64,000 nt of DNA from VAZQ01 sp963753575. Lineage in GTDB: Bacteria; Pseudomonadota; Alphaproteobacteria; Rhizobiales; Xanthobacteraceae. The position numbers were made by a program, and so were the translations under genes. The notes beneath the pieces were generated by a model that was not told the DNA's origin, made no database searches, and worked only from the letters and a program-made list of their open reading frames with translations. This document shows, piece by piece, positions 44,745 to 53,538 of this stretch. The DNA lies in the NCBI GenBank assembly GCA_963753575.1, contig CAVWCR010000003.1, positions 2,542,001 through 2,606,000 of the forward strand. The letters are read 5' to 3'. The number at the start of each line of letters is the position of its first letter. Within the stretch, counting starts at the first letter, position 1.

Positions 44745-46099
44745 CCGAAATTGCGGATCCGATCCGGCGAGCCCATGTCAGCGTGGCGACGTCGCTCGCC
44801 ATGCTCAGCTTGCTCGGAATTGGCGCGTTGCTCCTCACCGGCATCGCTTTGCACATACACGAGCCGTATTGGAACCTGTTCGTCCTGTTGCTTGTGCTCA
44901 GCGGCTTCATTGCGGTGGCCGCCACCAAGGCCGCCGAGAAGGTTCCGGTGGGGCTTGGCCTTGCGATCGTGATTGTAATCGCGATCGTCATGCGGCTGAT
45001 GGCGCTGAGCGAAACGCCGTTTTTGTCGGATGACATCTATCGCTACATCTGGGACGGTCGCGTGCAAGGAGCCGGCATCAACCCCTATCTTTATGTGCCG
45101 GCCAATCCGATCCTGTCACATCTGCGCGATACGCTGATCTTTCCCAAGATCAATCGCGTCGATTACGCCACCACGATCTATCCGCCGGTCGCGCAGGTCT
45201 TCTACTTTGTGGTGACGCGGCTGTCCGAGTCGGTAACGGCCATGCGGCTGGCCTTCATCGGCTGCGAGGCTGTTACTCTGCTGGTCCTCATTGACCTGCT
45301 GCGCCAATTCAACAAGCCGGTGACGCTTGCTGTCGCTTATGCCTGGCATCCCTTGGCGGTGTGGGAGATTGCGAACAACGGCCACGTAGACGCCCTCATG
45401 GTGATGCTCGTTATGATAGGGGTCTGGCTGCTCGTGCGGTTTCGCAGGATTGCAGCCGGCGTCTTCATCGCGCTCGGAGCGCTCGCAAAGCCTTACGCCA
45501 TCGTCGCGCTGCCGGCATGCTGGCGGCCCTGGGACTGGCGCCTGCCGGTAGCCGTTGTGCTCACGGTGGTCGCCTGCTATCTGCCCTATATCGGCGCCGG
45601 CCAGGGCGTGTTTGGCTTCCTGTTCACGGGTTATCTCCAGGAAGAAGGATTCCGGGGCGGGAACGGCTTCTGGCTCGTCCATTTCGTGCGGACCGCATTC
45701 GGCGATGTTCCCGGGCTGCTTCCACTCTACATCGCGCTTGCCGCCGGAACGTTGGGCTGGCTCGCGCTGCGTTCCGCATTCGCTCAGGACAATTCGCCCG
45801 AACGGCACGTGCGCGACGTCGCCTTCCTGATCATGACCGGGCTGTTTTTCCTGACGCCCAACTATCCGTGGTACTATCTCGCGATCGTTCCGTTCATTGC
45901 GATCGGCGGCGGCGCGCCCGCTTGGGCGTTGAGCATCGGCGCTCTTCTTCTCTACCTTCTCTATCCCGACTACGAGGCGCGCTTTCTGCTCTGGAAGGGC
46001 GTGATCAGTCTTTCATTCTTGATTGCGATCGTAGCGACAACGCGATGGAACGCGCAATCGCTTGCCCCAATACGGGAGTATTTTCGATGGACTCGATAA
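44741..46099 (+). CDS. GT-C fold integral membrane glycosyltransferase (GT87/mannosyltransferase-like)
   Basis: The 452-residue protein has about ten to twelve helices. The first periplasmic loop has ETPFLSDDIYRYIWDGRVQG and GINPYLY, a signature of polyprenyl-phosphate-sugar-dependent GT-C enzymes with an acidic pair. Family enzymes add a mannose- or glucose-like sugar to a lipid or protein on the outer face. It starts at GTG 44741, overlapping DUF2064 by 4 bp, and overlaps the radical SAM gene by 13 bp. The GT2 protein two genes on may supply its polyprenyl donor. Confidence 0.85.
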   Translation: MTEIADPIRRAHVSVATSLAMLSLLGIGALLLTGIALHIHEPYWNLFVLLLVLSGFIAVAATKAAEKVPVGLGLAIVIVIAIVMRLMALSETPFLSDDIYRYIWDGRVQGAGINPYLYVPANPILSHLRDTLIFPKINRVDYATTIYPPVAQVFYFVVTRLSESVTAMRLAFIGCEAVTLLVLIDLLRQFNKPVTLAVAYAWHPLAVWEIANNGHVDALMVMLVMIGVWLLVRFRRIAAGVFIALGALAKPYAIVALPACWRPWDWRLPVAVVLTVVACYLPYIGAGQGVFGFLFTGYLQEEGFRGGNGFWLVHFVRTAFGDVPGLLPLYIALAAGTLGWLALRSAFAQDNSPERHVRDVAFLIMTGLFFLTPNYPWYYLAIVPFIAIGGGAPAWALSIGALLLYLLYPDYEARFLLWKGVISLSFLIAIVATTRWNAQSLAPIREYFRWTR

Positions 46100-47154
46100 C
46101 GGCCAAGCGGGCTCCCGTCGATCCGCGCCGATATTTCGAGACCGCCGCCAAGCCGGCGGACAGGGCCGAGCGCCTGCCGGTCTGCCTCTATCTCGAAGTC
46201 ACGAACCGCTGCAATCTTCTGTGCACGACCTGCCCGCGCACTTATGAGGAGCTGGAGCCGCCGGCGGACATGTCCTGGGACCTGTTCGTCAAGATTGTGG
46301 ACCAGGTTCCCGATCTTTCCCGCGCAGTCTTGCATGGCGTCGGCGAGCCGATGTTGGTTAGGAACCTGCCGAAGATGGTGCGCTATCTCAAAGAGCGTGG
46401 CGTCTACGTGCTCTTCAACACCAATGGCACCGTACTCAACGATCGCAACGGACGGGCGATGATCGCCGCCGGCCTCGATGAGCTGCGCGTGTCGCTCGAC
46501 GCTTCCAACGCGGCTTCTTATCGCAAAGTCAGAGGCAAGAACTACTTCGACCGTATTCTGCGCAACGTGAAGGCCTTCCGCGCGCTGCAGGAACGCGAGG
46601 GACACAGCACGCCACGGGTCTCGGCGTGGCTGACCGGCTTGCGCGAAACGATCGGCGAACTTCCGGCGTTCGTCCAGGTCGCGGCCGATATCGGCGTGAA
46701 GGAAGTCTATCTGCAGCGGCTGGTCTTCTTCGATCAGGACACCATCGGAATGGCGCGGCCGGACCAGGCACTGTTCGAGAGGCTTGCGACGGACGAAGCG
46801 GATCATCTGCAAGAGGCGGAGAGGCTGGCGAAATCGCTTGGTCTCACCTTCAGCGCCTCGGGTGCCGTGGCGGAGCCTGGCATGAGCCTCGTGCGCAAGC
46901 AGGACGGCAATCCATGGTCGTTATGCCGTCGGCCATGGACCGTCATGTATTTCACCGCCAATGGCCGTGCGCTACCCTGCTGCATCGCGCCATTCTCGCA
47001 GCACGGCTATGCCAACTACACGCTCGGCGACGCCACACAAGAAGAGTTGCGCGACATCTGGAATGGCCCGCGCTATCGCGCCTTTCGTGAGGCTCTCAAC
47101 TCGCCGCAGCCGCCGCAAGCCTGTGCCAATTGCGGGCTGAGATGGAGCCTGTGA
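46087..47154 (+). CDS. Radical SAM/SPASM domain protein
   Basis: The 355-residue enzyme has the 4Fe-4S motif C42-x3-C46-x2-C49 in VTNRCNLLCTTCPRTYEEL, the GxGEP loop HGVGEPMLV and the NTNGTVL strand. The C-terminal SPASM-type region has further cysteines in LCRRPWTVMYF, LPCCIAPFSQ and ACANCGLRW, holding auxiliary clusters. Such enzymes modify peptides, sugars or lipids. Its ATG lies inside the end of the GT-C gene, so expression is coupled. The substrate is unknown and is the key question of this operon. Confidence 0.9.
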   Translation: MDSITAKRAPVDPRRYFETAAKPADRAERLPVCLYLEVTNRCNLLCTTCPRTYEELEPPADMSWDLFVKIVDQVPDLSRAVLHGVGEPMLVRNLPKMVRYLKERGVYVLFNTNGTVLNDRNGRAMIAAGLDELRVSLDASNAASYRKVRGKNYFDRILRNVKAFRALQEREGHSTPRVSAWLTGLRETIGELPAFVQVAADIGVKEVYLQRLVFFDQDTIGMARPDQALFERLATDEADHLQEAERLAKSLGLTFSASGAVAEPGMSLVRKQDGNPWSLCRRPWTVMYFTANGRALPCCIAPFSQHGYANYTLGDATQEELRDIWNGPRYRAFREALNSPQPPQACANCGLRWSL

Positions 47155-47894
47155 TGCGGCTGCAGGATACGAGCGCCATCGTCTCGGTCGTGATCCCTTG
47201 CTTGAACGAGGAGGCGCCGATTGCGGACGTGGTGCGCGAGGTGCTGTTGCAAGGAGCCGACGAAGTCGTTGTCGTTGACAACGGCTCGACCGACGCAACC
47301 GCTGCCCGCGCGCAGGCCGCAGGCGCCCGCGTCGTGGTCGAAAGCCAGCGCGGCTACGGCCGCGCCTGCGCAACCGGGTTTCGGACGATCCGCACCGATG
47401 CCGACATCATTTGCTTTATCGATGGCGACGGCAGCGATGTTCCGGCCTTCATGGCCGACGTCGTTGGCCCGGTCGCGCGCGGCGAAGCCGATTTCGTTAT
47501 GGGCTCGCGCCTGCGTGGACAGCGCGAGGCCGGCAGCATGACCCCGCAGCAGATCGTGGCCGGCGCGCTGGCCGGCGTTCTTCTGCGGCTCGTCTACGGT
47601 GTGCGTTTCACCGATATGTCGCCGTTCCGTGCTATCCGCGTCGGTGAGCTGCGGCGTCTCGGCATGCGGGAGGTGACCTACGGCTGGAACCTCGAGATGC
47701 AAATGCGCGTCGCCGCCGCCGGCTTGCGTATCCTGGAAGTGCCAGTCGACCATCGCCGGCGGCAGGGTGGCACGTCGAAGGTTTCCGGCAATCTGGTCGC
47801 GGGGCTCAGCGCCGCCTGGAAGATAGCCACAACATTTTTTCGGCTCGCGGTCACCTTACGCGATCCCCAGCGAATAAAGAGTGTGCAGCCATGA
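47154..47894 (+). CDS. GT2 family glycosyltransferase (polyprenyl-phosphate sugar synthase-like)
   Basis: The 246-residue cytoplasmic GT-A enzyme has SVVIPCLNEEAPIADVVREV, DEVVVVDNGSTDATA, the acidic motif CFIDGDGSDVPAFM and the acceptor part MSPFRAIRVGELRRLGM with YGWNLEMQMRVA. It resembles dolichol-phosphate mannose or glucose synthases without membrane helices. The ATG overlaps the radical SAM stop (TGATG). It could make the lipid-linked donor used by the GT-C enzyme of the same operon. Confidence 0.9.
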   Translation: MRLQDTSAIVSVVIPCLNEEAPIADVVREVLLQGADEVVVVDNGSTDATAARAQAAGARVVVESQRGYGRACATGFRTIRTDADIICFIDGDGSDVPAFMADVVGPVARGEADFVMGSRLRGQREAGSMTPQQIVAGALAGVLLRLVYGVRFTDMSPFRAIRVGELRRLGMREVTYGWNLEMQMRVAAAGLRILEVPVDHRRRQGGTSKVSGNLVAGLSAAWKIATTFFRLAVTLRDPQRIKSVQP

Positions 47895-48574
47895 ACACAC
47901 AGAGCGATACCGTCATCTTGCATCCCCGCGTCGTCCGCTACGCACATTGGTGCTGGGCGTTGGGCATCATCATCCTGATCGGAAGCGGCTGGCAGATCTA
48001 TAACCAGGAGCCGTTGTTCGGTTTCGAATTTCCCTCCTGGGCAACCATTGGTCTCGGCACCTACGACGGAGCTGAACGGGTGCACAATGACATTGGCCTC
48101 GCCGGCGCCCTGCTCTGGCATTTCACCGCCATGTGGCTTCTGTTCGTCAGTCTCATCGTCTATGTGATCTACGGGCTCGTAACCGGCCACTTCCGGCGAC
48201 ATTTCACGCCGATCTGGCCGCGGCAAATCCTCGCCGACGTCCTGGACTTCCTGCGCGGGAAACTTGACCACCGGCTCGGCGCGCGCAACGCCGTGCAGAA
48301 ATCCCTTTACGTCTTCGCAGTGCTGGCGATGATCCTGATGGTGTGGTCGGGGCTCGTGCTTTGGAAGCCGGTCCAGTTCGAGGAGATCGGCGTGCCGCTC
48401 GGCAGTTACGAGGGCGCGCGTTATGTCCATTTCTTCGGCATGACGGGCATCGTTCTGTTCATCGTCGTGCACGTCGCGCTGACGCTGCTCGTGCCCAAGG
48501 TCCTGCCGCCGATGATAACCGGCAAGGCGCCGCGTGCGGCCGTCGCGCCGGAAGCTCTGGAGCAACACTCATGA
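47891..48574 (+). CDS. Cytochrome b/b6 (b561-type) membrane subunit
   Basis: The 227-residue protein has four predicted helices: YAHWCWALGIIILIGSGW, LWHFTAMWLLFVSLIVYVIY, FAVLAMILMVWSGLVLW and FFGMTGIVLFIVVHVALTLL. Histidines at helix ends (RYAHW, ALLWHF, YVHFFG, IVVHV) can ligate two haems b. It overlaps GT2 by 4 bp and the molybdoenzyme gene by 4 bp, so it is the likely quinol-to-periplasm electron partner of the latter. Confidence 0.9.
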   Translation: MNTQSDTVILHPRVVRYAHWCWALGIIILIGSGWQIYNQEPLFGFEFPSWATIGLGTYDGAERVHNDIGLAGALLWHFTAMWLLFVSLIVYVIYGLVTGHFRRHFTPIWPRQILADVLDFLRGKLDHRLGARNAVQKSLYVFAVLAMILMVWSGLVLWKPVQFEEIGVPLGSYEGARYVHFFGMTGIVLFIVVHVALTLLVPKVLPPMITGKAPRAAVAPEALEQHS

Positions 48575-49332
48575 CCATCGAGAGACAATTGCGCGATGGT
48601 GGCTTGAGCAAGGCCGACGTCGCGAACCTTCAGCGCCGGCTCTTTCTGAAAAGAGGATTGAGCCTGTCAGCGCTGACGCTGCTCTCTGGCTGCGACATCA
48701 CCAACACGGGACCGGTCGACGGGTTCTTGCGCATATTTTCCCGGATGAATGACGGCGTACAGGCCGCGCTATTCCGTCCCAATAAATTGGCGCGCACCTA
48801 CCCGGAAAGCATGGTTCCGAAGGAATTCCGATTTAACGCCCAGTATGGCGCAGACCGCATCCCGACCCTCAACCCGGCCACGTGGCGGCTCGAGCTCTCA
48901 GGCGCCATCTCTAACAAGCAGCCCTGGACGCTCGAGCAGCTTAAGGCCATGCCGCAGACCTCCTACGTCGCGCGTCACGTCTGCGTTGAAGGCTGGAGCA
49001 TGATCGGCAAGTGGGGCGGCGTACCGCTGCGTGCATTTCTGGAGAAGGTCGGCGCCGATACGCGTGCGAAATACGTGATGTTCCGCTGCGACGATCCGAT
49101 CAACTATTCGAGCAGCATCGACATGGCCACGGCGCTGCATCCGCAGACCATCCTGTGCCTGGCCTACGCCGACAGGCCGATCGAGCCCAAGTTCGGCGCG
49201 CCGATGCGGCTGAAGATGACGACCAAGCTCGGCTTCAAGCAGCCCAAATTCATTACCTCCATCGAGGTCACCAATAAATATCCCGGCGGCTACTGGGAAG
49301 ACCTCGGCTACAACTGGTTTGCCGGCATTTGA
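48571..49332 (+). CDS. Sulfite oxidase-fold molybdopterin-dependent oxidoreductase, lipoprotein-like
   Basis: The 253-residue protein has a twin-arginine-like leader QRRLFLKRGLSLSALTLLSGC with a lipobox at Cys41, so export folded and lipid anchoring are plausible. The molybdenum-ligand Cys138 is in ARHVCVEGWSMIGKWGGVPL; NPATWRLELSG and KFGAPMRLKMTTKLGFKQPKFI are family motifs. It resembles MsrP (periplasmic methionine sulfoxide reductase) and related enzymes. With the cytochrome b it forms an MsrPQ-like unit, yet it is fused by overlap to a glycosylation operon, which is unusual. Confidence 0.92.
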   Translation: MTIERQLRDGGLSKADVANLQRRLFLKRGLSLSALTLLSGCDITNTGPVDGFLRIFSRMNDGVQAALFRPNKLARTYPESMVPKEFRFNAQYGADRIPTLNPATWRLELSGAISNKQPWTLEQLKAMPQTSYVARHVCVEGWSMIGKWGGVPLRAFLEKVGADTRAKYVMFRCDDPINYSSSIDMATALHPQTILCLAYADRPIEPKFGAPMRLKMTTKLGFKQPKFITSIEVTNKYPGGYWEDLGYNWFAGI

Positions 49333-49534
49333 GTGCCTATCTCGCCTGCCACCACGGCTGGCTGACCGACAGGCGCCTCATTGGCCTTTCGCGAGCGCGA
49401 TGCTAATTCAGGCACGTGCGAGTGATCGCCGATGCTCGGCATGATGCCAGGGGCCTCGGCGCCTTTCCGGAGCCGGTATCGTCTCGGCGCTGCGAGAGTG
49501 CTCGTTTGGCTTGGTACGGGGGAAGACCGCTGCC

Positions 49535-49759
49535 ATGAACGACTACCCGATGCTCCACTTCCTGATGCGGTGGGGAAAGCTCGCGGCCGGCTGCCTCGCC
49601 GGAGCGGTCTTGGTCGTGGGACTCTGGGCGGCGCTGAGCGCAGGCAACTGGCTTTGGGGCCTGCTCGGGACCGGGATCGCCGTGGTCGGCTACGGCCTGG
49701 CGCTGAGCTATGTCGAACTGGTCAGGGTGATCGTCGACATGCTGCTGCCAAAGCCGTGA
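49535..49759 (+). CDS. Small two-helix membrane protein
   Basis: The 74-residue product has two hydrophobic segments, AAGCLAGAVLVVGLWAALSAG and WLWGLLGTGIAVVGYGLALSY, with a short polar end. I do not recognise a family. It lies 36 bp before the FAD-dependent oxidoreductase gene and may be its membrane companion. GGGGGAAG about 15 bases before ATG 49535 is a possible ribosome-binding site. Confidence 0.65.
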   Translation: MNDYPMLHFLMRWGKLAAGCLAGAVLVVGLWAALSAGNWLWGLLGTGIAVVGYGLALSYVELVRVIVDMLLPKP

Positions 49760-49795
49760 CGGGTCTACCGTCTCCGGAAAGGTGGGGACCTAGCA

Positions 49796-51247
49796 ATGAC
49801 TGCTCCGACCGTCGATCTCGCCGTAGTGGGAGGCGGCATTGCCGGCCTGACGGCTGCCAATCGCGCCGCAGTGCTGGGCTGCCGCGTGGTCGTGCTGGAG
49901 AAGGGTGAGGACGAGCACTATCCGTGCAACTCGCGCATCGCGACCGGTGTCCTCAACGTCGCCCACACCGATCCCCATTCCGACCCGACAGTGCTGCGGC
50001 AGGCGATCGAGCTCGACACCGAAGGCTATGCAGTTCCCGCGCTTGTCGATGCGCTGGCCGGCATTGCCAGGCAATCGATGCAATGGCTGCGTGCGGAGGG
50101 CGCGCGTATCATCAAGGTTCCGATCCACGGCAAGAGCCGCTGGATGCTCGCGCCGCCGCGAACGCTATCCGCCGGGCTCGATTGGAAAGGGCGCGGGCCC
50201 GACGTTGTGCTGCAAACGCTGCGTAGCAATCTCGAGCGACGTGGCGGTGTGGTCATGCTCGGGGCGCGCGCCACCAGGCTTCGCATGGACCAGGGCCGCT
50301 GCATTGGCGTGGTCGCGGAGAGAGCCGGGCAATCGACAGCAATCGACGCCGCCAATGTGCTGCTCGCGGATGGCGGCTTCCAAGGCAACCCCGACCTGGT
50401 CCGCCGCTTCATCTCGCCACGGCCCGACGCCCTGGCGCAGCGCAATGCAGGCTCGGGCGCCGGCGACGCGCTACGCATGGCTGAAGAGGTTGGCGCCCGG
50501 CTCACTGACGCGACGAGCTTCTATGGTCACCTGCTGGCACGCGATTCCCTCACCGACCCCGGGCTTTGGCCCTATCCCACCATGGATACGCTCGCCGGCG
50601 CCGCCATCATGGTCGACCGCTCCGGCCGACGCTTTATCGATGAAGGGCTCGGCGGCATCGCGCATTCGAATGCGCTCGCACGCTCGGCCGATCCACTTGC
50701 CGCAACAGCGATCTTCGACCACGCGATCTGGGAGACGACTGGCCGCGCCGAACTGGTGCCGCCCAATCCGCAGCTTGTGTCGGCCGGCGGAACTCTCATC
50801 AGCGCTCCCGACCTCGCAACGCTTGCACAAAAGGCCGGCCTCCCGGCCGACGCCTTGCAAGAGACAGTCGTGGCCTACAACGAGGCCGTCATGGCTGACG
50901 AGGGACATCGCCTCAATCCACCGCGCACCTCGGGCCGGATGTTCGGGGAATCGCGCAACGCCAGCAAACACGTGAGCGTCGCACCGGTCGCCACACCGCC
51001 CTATTATGCAATCCCGCTCGTGGCGGGCATTTCCTACACCATGGGCGGCATCGAGATCGACGCGCAGGCGCGCGTAAACGGCCGCAACGGCGAACCCATT
51101 TCGGGCCTGTTCGCGGCCGGCTCCTGCACGGGCGGCATTGAAGGCGGACCGCTTGGCGGGTATATCGGCGGCTACCTCAAGGCGGTCGGCCTTGCGCTGA
51201 TTGCGGCTCGATCGATCGGTGCGACGGTCAAGGCGGCAACGGCGTGA
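49796..51247 (+). CDS. FAD-dependent oxidoreductase (tricarballylate dehydrogenase/fumarate reductase flavoprotein type)
   Basis: The 483-residue flavoprotein has DLAVVGGGIAGLTAANRAA at the N-terminus, VVLEKGEDEHYPCNSRIATG, FGESRNASKHVS and the C-terminal GLFAAGSCTGGIEGGPLGGY. The layout matches TcuA and other soluble fumarate-reductase-like flavoproteins that desaturate or reduce carboxylates. The small membrane protein gene upstream could link it to the respiratory chain. A hydroxyacid dehydrogenase follows. Confidence 0.88.
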   Translation: MTAPTVDLAVVGGGIAGLTAANRAAVLGCRVVVLEKGEDEHYPCNSRIATGVLNVAHTDPHSDPTVLRQAIELDTEGYAVPALVDALAGIARQSMQWLRAEGARIIKVPIHGKSRWMLAPPRTLSAGLDWKGRGPDVVLQTLRSNLERRGGVVMLGARATRLRMDQGRCIGVVAERAGQSTAIDAANVLLADGGFQGNPDLVRRFISPRPDALAQRNAGSGAGDALRMAEEVGARLTDATSFYGHLLARDSLTDPGLWPYPTMDTLAGAAIMVDRSGRRFIDEGLGGIAHSNALARSADPLAATAIFDHAIWETTGRAELVPPNPQLVSAGGTLISAPDLATLAQKAGLPADALQETVVAYNEAVMADEGHRLNPPRTSGRMFGESRNASKHVSVAPVATPPYYAIPLVAGISYTMGGIEIDAQARVNGRNGEPISGLFAAGSCTGGIEGGPLGGYIGGYLKAVGLALIAARSIGATVKAATA

Positions 51248-51321
51248 CGTGTTTGCCGCGAAAGCTGGTGCGGCCTGCCGCCTACTACGATCCTGATGGC
51301 CTTCCTGATGCCGAGCCAGCC

Positions 51322-52314
51322 ATGAAAATCTCGATCCTGGACGACTACCATGACACGCTGCGGACACTGCCATGTTTCGGCAAGCTCGCCGGGAATGACG
51401 TCACGATCTGGAAGGATCACGTCCAAAACGACGACGTGCTGGCCGAGCGGCTGCGCGACGCCAACGTCCTTGTGCTGATCCGGGAGCGAACGCAGATCCG
51501 CGCGCCGCTGCTCGAGCGGCTTCCCAATCTCCGGCTGATCAGCCAGCGCAGCGTCTATCCACACATCGATGTCGACGCCTGCACGCAGCTCGGCGTCATC
51601 GTCTCCTCAAGTCAGCATCCCGGCACGCCTTCCTATGCGGCCGCAGAGCTCACGTGGGGACTCGTGCTGGCGGCCATGCGGCAAATTCCTCAGCAGACGG
51701 CCGCGCTCAAAGCCGGCAAGTGGCAGATCGGCGTCGGCAGCACGTTGCGCGACAAGACGCTCGGCATTTATGGCTATGGCCGGATCGGCAGCGTCGTGGC
51801 GGGCTACGGCAAGGCGTTCGGCATGAACATCCTGGTGTGGGCACGACCCGCAACGCTTGTGCAGGCGCAGGCCGACGGCTACGTGGCGGCGCGCAGCAAA
51901 GAAGAATTCTTCGAGGCCTGCGACGTCATTTCGCTGCATATGCGGCTCGTTCCGGCTACGCGCCACATCGTCACGGCGGCCGATCTGGCGCGCATGAAGC
52001 CGACCGCGCTCCTGGTCAACACCAGCCGGGCGCCGCTGATCGAGCCCGACGCGCTCGTCAACGCGCTGCACCTCGGGCGTCCCGGCATGGCGGCGATCGA
52101 CGTCTACGAGGACGAACCGGTGCTTGATCCCGGCCATCCTCTCCTCAACATGCCCAATGTCGTCTGCACGCCGCACATCGGCTACGTGTCGCGCGACGAA
52201 TATGAGGTGCAATTCTCCGACATCTTCGACCAGATAACCGCTTACGCGGCGGGAACGCCGATCAACGTCGTCAACCCGGATGTCCTGCCAAGGGCCCGCA
52301 GAGCAGAGGCCTGA
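51322..52314 (+). CDS. D-2-hydroxyacid dehydrogenase family protein
   Basis: The 330-residue enzyme has KISILDDYHDTLRTL at the start, the coenzyme loop TLGIYGYGRIGSVVAGY, Arg in LLVNTSRAPLIEPDAL, Glu in IDVYEDEPVLD and His in VVCTPHIGYV. The catalytic triad is intact. I start at ATG 51322; the frame reaches back to 51244 in the flavoprotein end. It is convergent with the CoA-transferase gene (26 bp apart). Confidence 0.92.
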   Translation: MKISILDDYHDTLRTLPCFGKLAGNDVTIWKDHVQNDDVLAERLRDANVLVLIRERTQIRAPLLERLPNLRLISQRSVYPHIDVDACTQLGVIVSSSQHPGTPSYAAAELTWGLVLAAMRQIPQQTAALKAGKWQIGVGSTLRDKTLGIYGYGRIGSVVAGYGKAFGMNILVWARPATLVQAQADGYVAARSKEEFFEACDVISLHMRLVPATRHIVTAADLARMKPTALLVNTSRAPLIEPDALVNALHLGRPGMAAIDVYEDEPVLDPGHPLLNMPNVVCTPHIGYVSRDEYEVQFSDIFDQITAYAAGTPINVVNPDVLPRARRAEA

Positions 52315-52340
52315 CAGGCCTATTCAGCATCAACGCTGCG

Positions 52341-53522
52341 CTACTCCACCGAGCCCCGCTCGCGGAAGCCCTTGATGTCGGCTTCCGAGAAACCGAATTC
52401 CGCGAGCAGCTCGTCGGTGTGCTCGGCAAATTCAGGCGTACGCCGCACGAGTGCGCTCGGCGTCCGGCTCAGCGTGAACGGCTGCCGCGGCAAGGTCATT
52501 TCATTGCCTTTGGTGGCGATCACGGTCTGCGTAAGCTTGAGGTGCCTGGCCTGCGGATCGTTGTAGGCCTGGTCGATGGTATAGATCGGTCCGCAGGGCA
52601 CCTCCGCGGCCTCAAGCTTCGCCATCACGGTCGCGGTATCCATCTCGGCGACGATTGCGGCGATCTCGTCGTTGATCTCCTTGCGCCGCTTGCGCCGGAT
52701 CTCGCGCGTCGCATAGTCTGGATGATCGATCCACTCCTCGCGGCCGAGCGCCTTGCATAGCCGGCCCCACATCGAGGGGATCGGTGCGACATTCACATAG
52801 CCGTCCTTGGTCTTATAGGCATTGGTAGGCGGGCCGCTCGGATGCTCGTTGCCCACCTGCTTCGGCACAACGCCGTCAACGAGATAACGCGCCGCTTGCA
52901 GATCAAGCATGAAGGTTTGCGATTCCAGGAGCGAGGACTGCACCCACTGCCCCTCGCCCGATTTCTGGCGCTCAACCAGCGCCGTCAATATCCCGAGCGC
53001 AGTATAGAGGCCGGTCACGATATCAGAGATCGGAATACCAACGCGCATCGGCCCACGGCCCGGCTCGCCGGTGACCGACATGAGCCCGCTCATGCCTTGC
53101 ACGACTTGATCGACGCCCGGACGATCCTGGTAGGGACCATCCTGCCCGAAGGCCGAGATGCTGGCATACACAAGCCGCGGGTTCTTGCTCTTGAGCGTCT
53201 CGTAGTCGAACTTGAGCCGCTTCTTCACATCTGGCCGGAAGTTCTCCACCAGCACGTCGGTCTTCTCGATCATGCGATAGAGGATCGCGCGTCCTTCGTC
53301 GCTGCGCAGATTGAGTGCCATCCCGCGCTTGTTGCGATGCTTGTTCTGGAAATCCGCCTCATGGCGAGCCGAGAAGTCCTCAGGATTACCCGGACGCTCG
53401 ATCCGCACCACGTTGGCACCCCAGTCCGCTAGCTGCCGCACACAGACCGGCCCTGCTCGCGCGTGGGTCATGTCGATGACGGTCAGCCCTTCGAGGGCGC
53501 GCGAGGCCGGCACGTATCCCAT
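52341..53522 (-). CDS. Family III CoA-transferase (CaiB/BaiF type)
   Basis: The 393-residue enzyme transfers CoA between carboxylic acids through an aspartyl-CoA intermediate. It has VIDMTHARAGPVCVRQLADW, VRIERPGNPEDF, DVLVENFRPDVKKRL and the catalytic region ISAFGQDGPYQDRPGVDQVV with Asp. ATG 53522 fits the family. The next gene upstream encodes a TctC protein 16 bp away, so they are likely coexpressed for uptake and activation of one acid. Confidence 0.92.
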   Translation of the reverse strand: MGYVPASRALEGLTVIDMTHARAGPVCVRQLADWGANVVRIERPGNPEDFSARHEADFQNKHRNKRGMALNLRSDEGRAILYRMIEKTDVLVENFRPDVKKRLKFDYETLKSKNPRLVYASISAFGQDGPYQDRPGVDQVVQGMSGLMSVTGEPGRGPMRVGIPISDIVTGLYTALGILTALVERQKSGEGQWVQSSLLESQTFMLDLQAARYLVDGVVPKQVGNEHPSGPPTNAYKTKDGYVNVAPIPSMWGRLCKALGREEWIDHPDYATREIRRKRRKEINDEIAAIVAEMDTATVMAKLEAAEVPCGPIYTIDQAYNDPQARHLKLTQTVIATKGNEMTLPRQPFTLSRTPSALVRRTPEFAEHTDELLAEFGFSEADIKGFRERGSVE

Positions 53523-53538
53523 TGTGTTGTTCGCTCTC

